Of a DNA stretch of 23,750 nt, positions 21,215-23,750 are shown piece after piece (position 1 is the first letter of the stretch; every line of letters starts with the position of its first letter). The notes beneath the pieces were generated by a model. The model searched no databases. It saw only the letters and a program-made list of their open reading frames with translations, and was not told the origin of the DNA. A program made the translations under genes and the position numbers. Origin of the DNA: JBDRKN01 sp043813955 (GTDB taxonomy: Bacteria; Patescibacteriota; Patescibacteriia; Patescibacteriales; Patescibacteriaceae); assembly GCA_043813955.1 (NCBI GenBank), contig JBDRKN010000032.1:1-23750 (forward strand), given 5' to 3'.

Positions 21215-21235
21215 AGAGCCTTTTATAAAGGCTCT
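21215..21235 (+). terminator. Intrinsic terminator of the small plus-strand gene
   Basis: AGAGCCTTT (21215-21223) pairs with AAAGGCTCT (21227-21235), a 9-bp stem with a 3-nt loop, running into six T (21235-21240) then A and more T on the plus strand. On the minus strand no T-tract follows the stem, so ABC transcripts from the ATPase gene may pass through. The T-run overlaps the ATPase stop codon region (21239-21241). Confidence 0.85.
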
Positions 21236-21238
21236 TTT

Positions 21239-21955
21239 TTATTTCAAAGCCTCCCCGTCATGTGAAATGCGCCTGTGCTCTACAGCATAATCTTTAATAA
21301 TATTGCCGTCTTTAAGCATAATAATCCTCTTAGCATGCTCTGAGGTATACGTCTCGTGCGTTACTAAAATAATTGTTTTGCCCTGAGTATTCAGCTCTTG
21401 GAGAATTTTCATAATCTGAGTGCCAGACTTGGAATCTAAATTGCCTGTAGGCTCGTCAGCAAAAATCAAAGCAGGCTGATTAACCAAAGCCCTGGCAATA
21501 GCTACTCTCTGCTTTTCGCCTCCAGAAATCTGGTTAGTATAATATTTTAAGCGGTGGCCTAGGCCAACGCTCTTTAATACCTCAATAGCCTGGTGGTCAT
21601 AATCAATATCATGCCTTCCAGAATATAAGAGAGGAAGCTTAACATTATCCAATACCGTAGTCCTGGGCAATAAATTAAAAGATTGGAATACAAATCCAAT
21701 TTTTTTGTTTCTTAACAAAGCTAATTTATTATCATCTAACTTATCCACATCCTGATCTTCAAAAAAATAACTTCCGCTAGTAATTCTGTCCAGCATTCCC
21801 ATAATATGCATCAAGGTTGATTTGCCTGAGCCAGACGGTCCCATAATAGAAACAAATTCGCCTTGTTTAATTGTAAAAGACAAGCCGTGCAATACCTTGG
21901 TCACGACTTCGTCTGTTTTAAATTCTTTTTTTATATCCCTTAATTCAATTAGCAT
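21239..21955 (-). CDS. MacB/LolD-type ABC transporter ATPase
   Basis: A 238-residue ATP-binding subunit with all motifs intact: Walker A GPSGSGKST (39-47), Q-loop Q91 in FQSFNLLPR, signature SGGEKQR (144-150), Walker B ALIFADEPT (162-170, E168 catalytic), D-loop NLDS (172-175) and H-loop H200 in LVTH. The VFQSFNLLPRTT and RVAIARAL phrases place it in the LolD/MacB/FtsE class that powers FtsX-type permeases. It starts 2 nt after the adaptor gene stop. The matching permeases lie 430 bp further on, beyond an opposing gene. Confidence 0.95.
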   Translation of the reverse strand: MLIELRDIKKEFKTDEVVTKVLHGLSFTIKQGEFVSIMGPSGSGKSTLMHIMGMLDRITSGSYFFEDQDVDKLDDNKLALLRNKKIGFVFQSFNLLPRTTVLDNVKLPLLYSGRHDIDYDHQAIEVLKSVGLGHRLKYYTNQISGGEKQRVAIARALVNQPALIFADEPTGNLDSKSGTQIMKILQELNTQGKTIILVTHETYTSEHAKRIIMLKDGNIIKDYAVEHRRISHDGEALK

Positions 21956-21957
21956 AA

Positions 21958-23750
21958 TTATTTGCCATTGTTTTTAATATAAGTAACGACTTGGTCGCCG
22001 GCTTTAATGCCGCTTAACACTTCAACCATGCCTTCATCTCCTAAAATTCCTATTTCTACAGGCATTTCCTGCACAGATTTGCCAAAAAGCACTCTTACAA
22101 CCTTATACCCGTCTTTTTCTAAAACAGCTCTGATAGGAATCATTAAAACATTTTCCTTTTCTTCAGTAATAATATCAGCGCTGGCTGTCATCCCTGATTT
22201 TATAACATAATCGTTTGGATCAAAATCTACATCTACTTTGTAATACACTACTCCCTGAATTTCTGTTTCAGCCGGCTCTATGAAAATTACAGTTCCTGGA
22301 AATACAATATCATCTCCATAAGCGTCTATGGTAACTGTGGCTAAATTGCCCAGCCTAAGCTTGGAAATATCAGTTTCTGATATATCAAGCTCTAAGATAA
22401 AGTTATGGTCAGCTAGCATTGTAACAACTTTTTCAGTTGGCGAAATCTGCTCGCCTACTTCAAATTCTATCTTGGTAACTATGCCGTCAATCGGAGCCTT
22501 GATTATATTCTGGTCTATTTGATTATTAATTAATTCTAGCTGGGCTTGAGCTTGATTGACCTGGGCTCTTTTTAACATAATATCTTCTGTTCTGGCCGGC
22601 GATTTAATATCTAAAAGCTTGGCCTCATATATTTTCCATGATTTTAATGTTGTATCCACTTTTGATTCTGCAATAGTAATATTTTGAGCATTAGTCACCT
22701 TTGCAGTAGCTAAAGCCTGCTCAGCAGATATAATTGCTTCAGAAAGCGCAGATTCTGCCTCTGCTACCTCTGTCTCATAGGAAAGCACGGCATCATCCAA
22801 ATTTTGCTTAGCTGTCTGCAAACTAGAAATAGCTGTGGATACATTAGTAAGCTGGGTGCTGATTCCGGATTTAAATGTATCTAATTCTGATTGGGTTAAA
22901 TAAATTGAAGTAGTAGAATTTTCCAAAGCAGAAAAGCAATAATTCAAGCTTTCAAAAGATTTGTTAACCGCTGCCATGGCAGAGCTGTAGCTAAGGCTAA
23001 TATCCTTAGAACCAGCTTTTGTTAAGGATAAATCAGTTTTGGCTATGGATAATAGGTTCATTGCTGAGCTATATGTTGTATTAGTATTATTAAGAACTGA
23101 TAAATTTCTCACGCTTAAATAATCATCAATATCATCATCATTCAAAATCCTGTAAATAGCGTCTAAGGCTGTTGTTGTTACTGCCAGCTTGTTATCTAGA
23201 GTAATTTCAAGAGTCTCGGTCTTGTTATCCACAGCTTTTTTATAAATCCTCTTAGTATTATCAAGATTTGTCTCTTCATATGTTGCGCCATCAGCAATGC
23301 TAGTTAAATCATGATAATTTTTCTCTGCCTGAGACAGGCTTTCTGCAGCAGTCTTCTTTGCTTTATCCAGCTCTTTAACAGCTGCCTCATATGCAGCATT
23401 GGATTGCGCTTTATTAGCTTCTTCAATACTAACTTCAGAACTGCTGGCGCCTGCTACAAGTTTATTAAAATTAGCTTGGGCAACATTTAGATTAGCTTGA
23501 GCTTCTCTTTGCTTGATTAATAAATCAGTTAAGTCTAATTTAACTAAAACCTGATTCTGAATTACTTCATCTCCTATTTTAGCTAAAATCTCATCCAGTC
23601 TTCCGCTGGACATAAAGTTTAAATTTAATTCATGGATAGGCTTGACTGTGCCTGTTTCTATTACTGTCTGGACTAATTTGCCGTGTACAGCTTCAACAGT
23701 CGTATATTCTAAATCAGGCCCTCTGCCAGCAATAGCCGTGATGACCCAAA
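21958..23750 (-). CDS. HlyD/MacA-type membrane fusion (adaptor) protein, N-terminus outside window
   Basis: The frame stays open to the window edge: 45 codons before the first internal Met (23613) read EYTTVEAVHGKLVQTVIETG and TVKPIHELNLNF, typical adaptor sequence, so the true start is beyond 23750. About 596 residues are visible. The first lipoyl half-motif (SSGRLDEILAKIGDEV) is followed by an unusually long helical insert (roughly 75-420), rich in Ala, Lys, Glu and Gln, containing a large hairpin. The second lipoyl half-motif is IKAPIDGIVTKIEFEVGE, followed by a beta-barrel (ELDISETDISKLRLG) and a membrane-proximal domain (GIKAGDQVVTY). It links the permeases to outer envelope layers. Stop and ATPase start are 2 nt apart. 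Confidence 0.9.
   Translation of the reverse strand, partial: WVITAIAGRGPDLEYTTVEAVHGKLVQTVIETGTVKPIHELNLNFMSSGRLDEILAKIGDEVIQNQVLVKLDLTDLLIKQREAQANLNVAQANFNKLVAGASSSEVSIEEANKAQSNAAYEAAVKELDKAKKTAAESLSQAEKNYHDLTSIADGATYEETNLDNTKRIYKKAVDNKTETLEITLDNKLAVTTTALDAIYRILNDDDIDDYLSVRNLSVLNNTNTTYSSAMNLLSIAKTDLSLTKAGSKDISLSYSSAMAAVNKSFESLNYCFSALENSTTSIYLTQSELDTFKSGISTQLTNVSTAISSLQTAKQNLDDAVLSYETEVAEAESALSEAIISAEQALATAKVTNAQNITIAESKVDTTLKSWKIYEAKLLDIKSPARTEDIMLKRAQVNQAQAQLELINNQIDQNIIKAPIDGIVTKIEFEVGEQISPTEKVVTMLADHNFILELDISETDISKLRLGNLATVTIDAYGDDIVFPGTVIFIEPAETEIQGVVYYKVDVDFDPNDYVIKSGMTASADIITEEKENVLMIPIRAVLEKDGYKVVRVLFGKSVQEMPVEIGILGDEGMVEVLSGIKAGDQVVTYIKNNGK

Overview
The window looks like AT-rich chromosomal DNA from a member of the Patescibacteria (Candidate Phyla Radiation), probably on the Parcubacteria side. 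This is inferred from gene content: a DUF4012 membrane protein joined to mreB, a large surface protein with a CSPGDTNC-type N-terminus, a BrnT-like toxin/antitoxin pair, an S8 protease with FG-GAP repeats, and many GT4 glycosyltransferases. UGA ends a gene (1484-1486), so the standard bacterial code is in use. Most genes are tightly packed on the minus strand and most lack a Shine-Dalgarno (SD) sequence; four have a clear one, and two of those decide a start.

Layout. (1) 1-336: 3' end of a plus-strand membrane protein with its own terminator. (2) 6909 down to 354: a minus-strand run of a secreted subtilisin-like protease with FG-GAP repeats, a UDP-glucuronate-decarboxylase-like enzyme, a polyprenyl-phosphate-sugar-synthase-like GT2, its DUF2304 partner and two GT4 glycosyltransferases. 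This is probably a surface glycan locus. (3) 6980-10313: two secreted proteins, each its own transcription unit with a good promoter, a strong SD and a near-identical terminator stem. Both have a signal peptide, cohesin-like beta-sandwich regions, a dockerin-like EF-hand pair and a C-terminal domain resembling type IX secretion (T9SS) sorting domains. (4) 14748 down to 10465: a DUF4012-mreB-GT4 operon. (5) 14849-15397: a toxin/antitoxin module flanked by two 50-bp direct repeats, each carrying a sigma70-type promoter; the inner copy is the promoter of the DUF4012-mreB operon. (6) 15552-17597: a large surface protein with YadA-head-like repeats. Its predicted 5' leader holds a (GA)12 microsatellite and a terminator-like hairpin. 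It diverges from a small coiled-coil gene (17868-18233) across two back-to-back promoters whose -35 boxes lie in one inverted repeat. (7) 18291 to the end: a MacB/FtsX-type ABC system (adaptor, ATPase, two permeases) on the minus strand, split by one small plus-strand gene (20869-21192) with its own promoter and terminator.

Together the window is mostly about the cell envelope: glycan building, secreted and surface proteins, cell shape (MreB) and an envelope ABC transporter. No tRNA, rRNA, CRISPR array or insertion sequence was seen. No gene-free stretch exceeds 300 bases; the longest (17598-17867, 270 bp) is densely regulatory. The strongest candidates for something undescribed are the promoter-duplicating toxin/antitoxin insertion, the microsatellite leader, the sorting-domain proteins in this lineage, and the split ABC operon.
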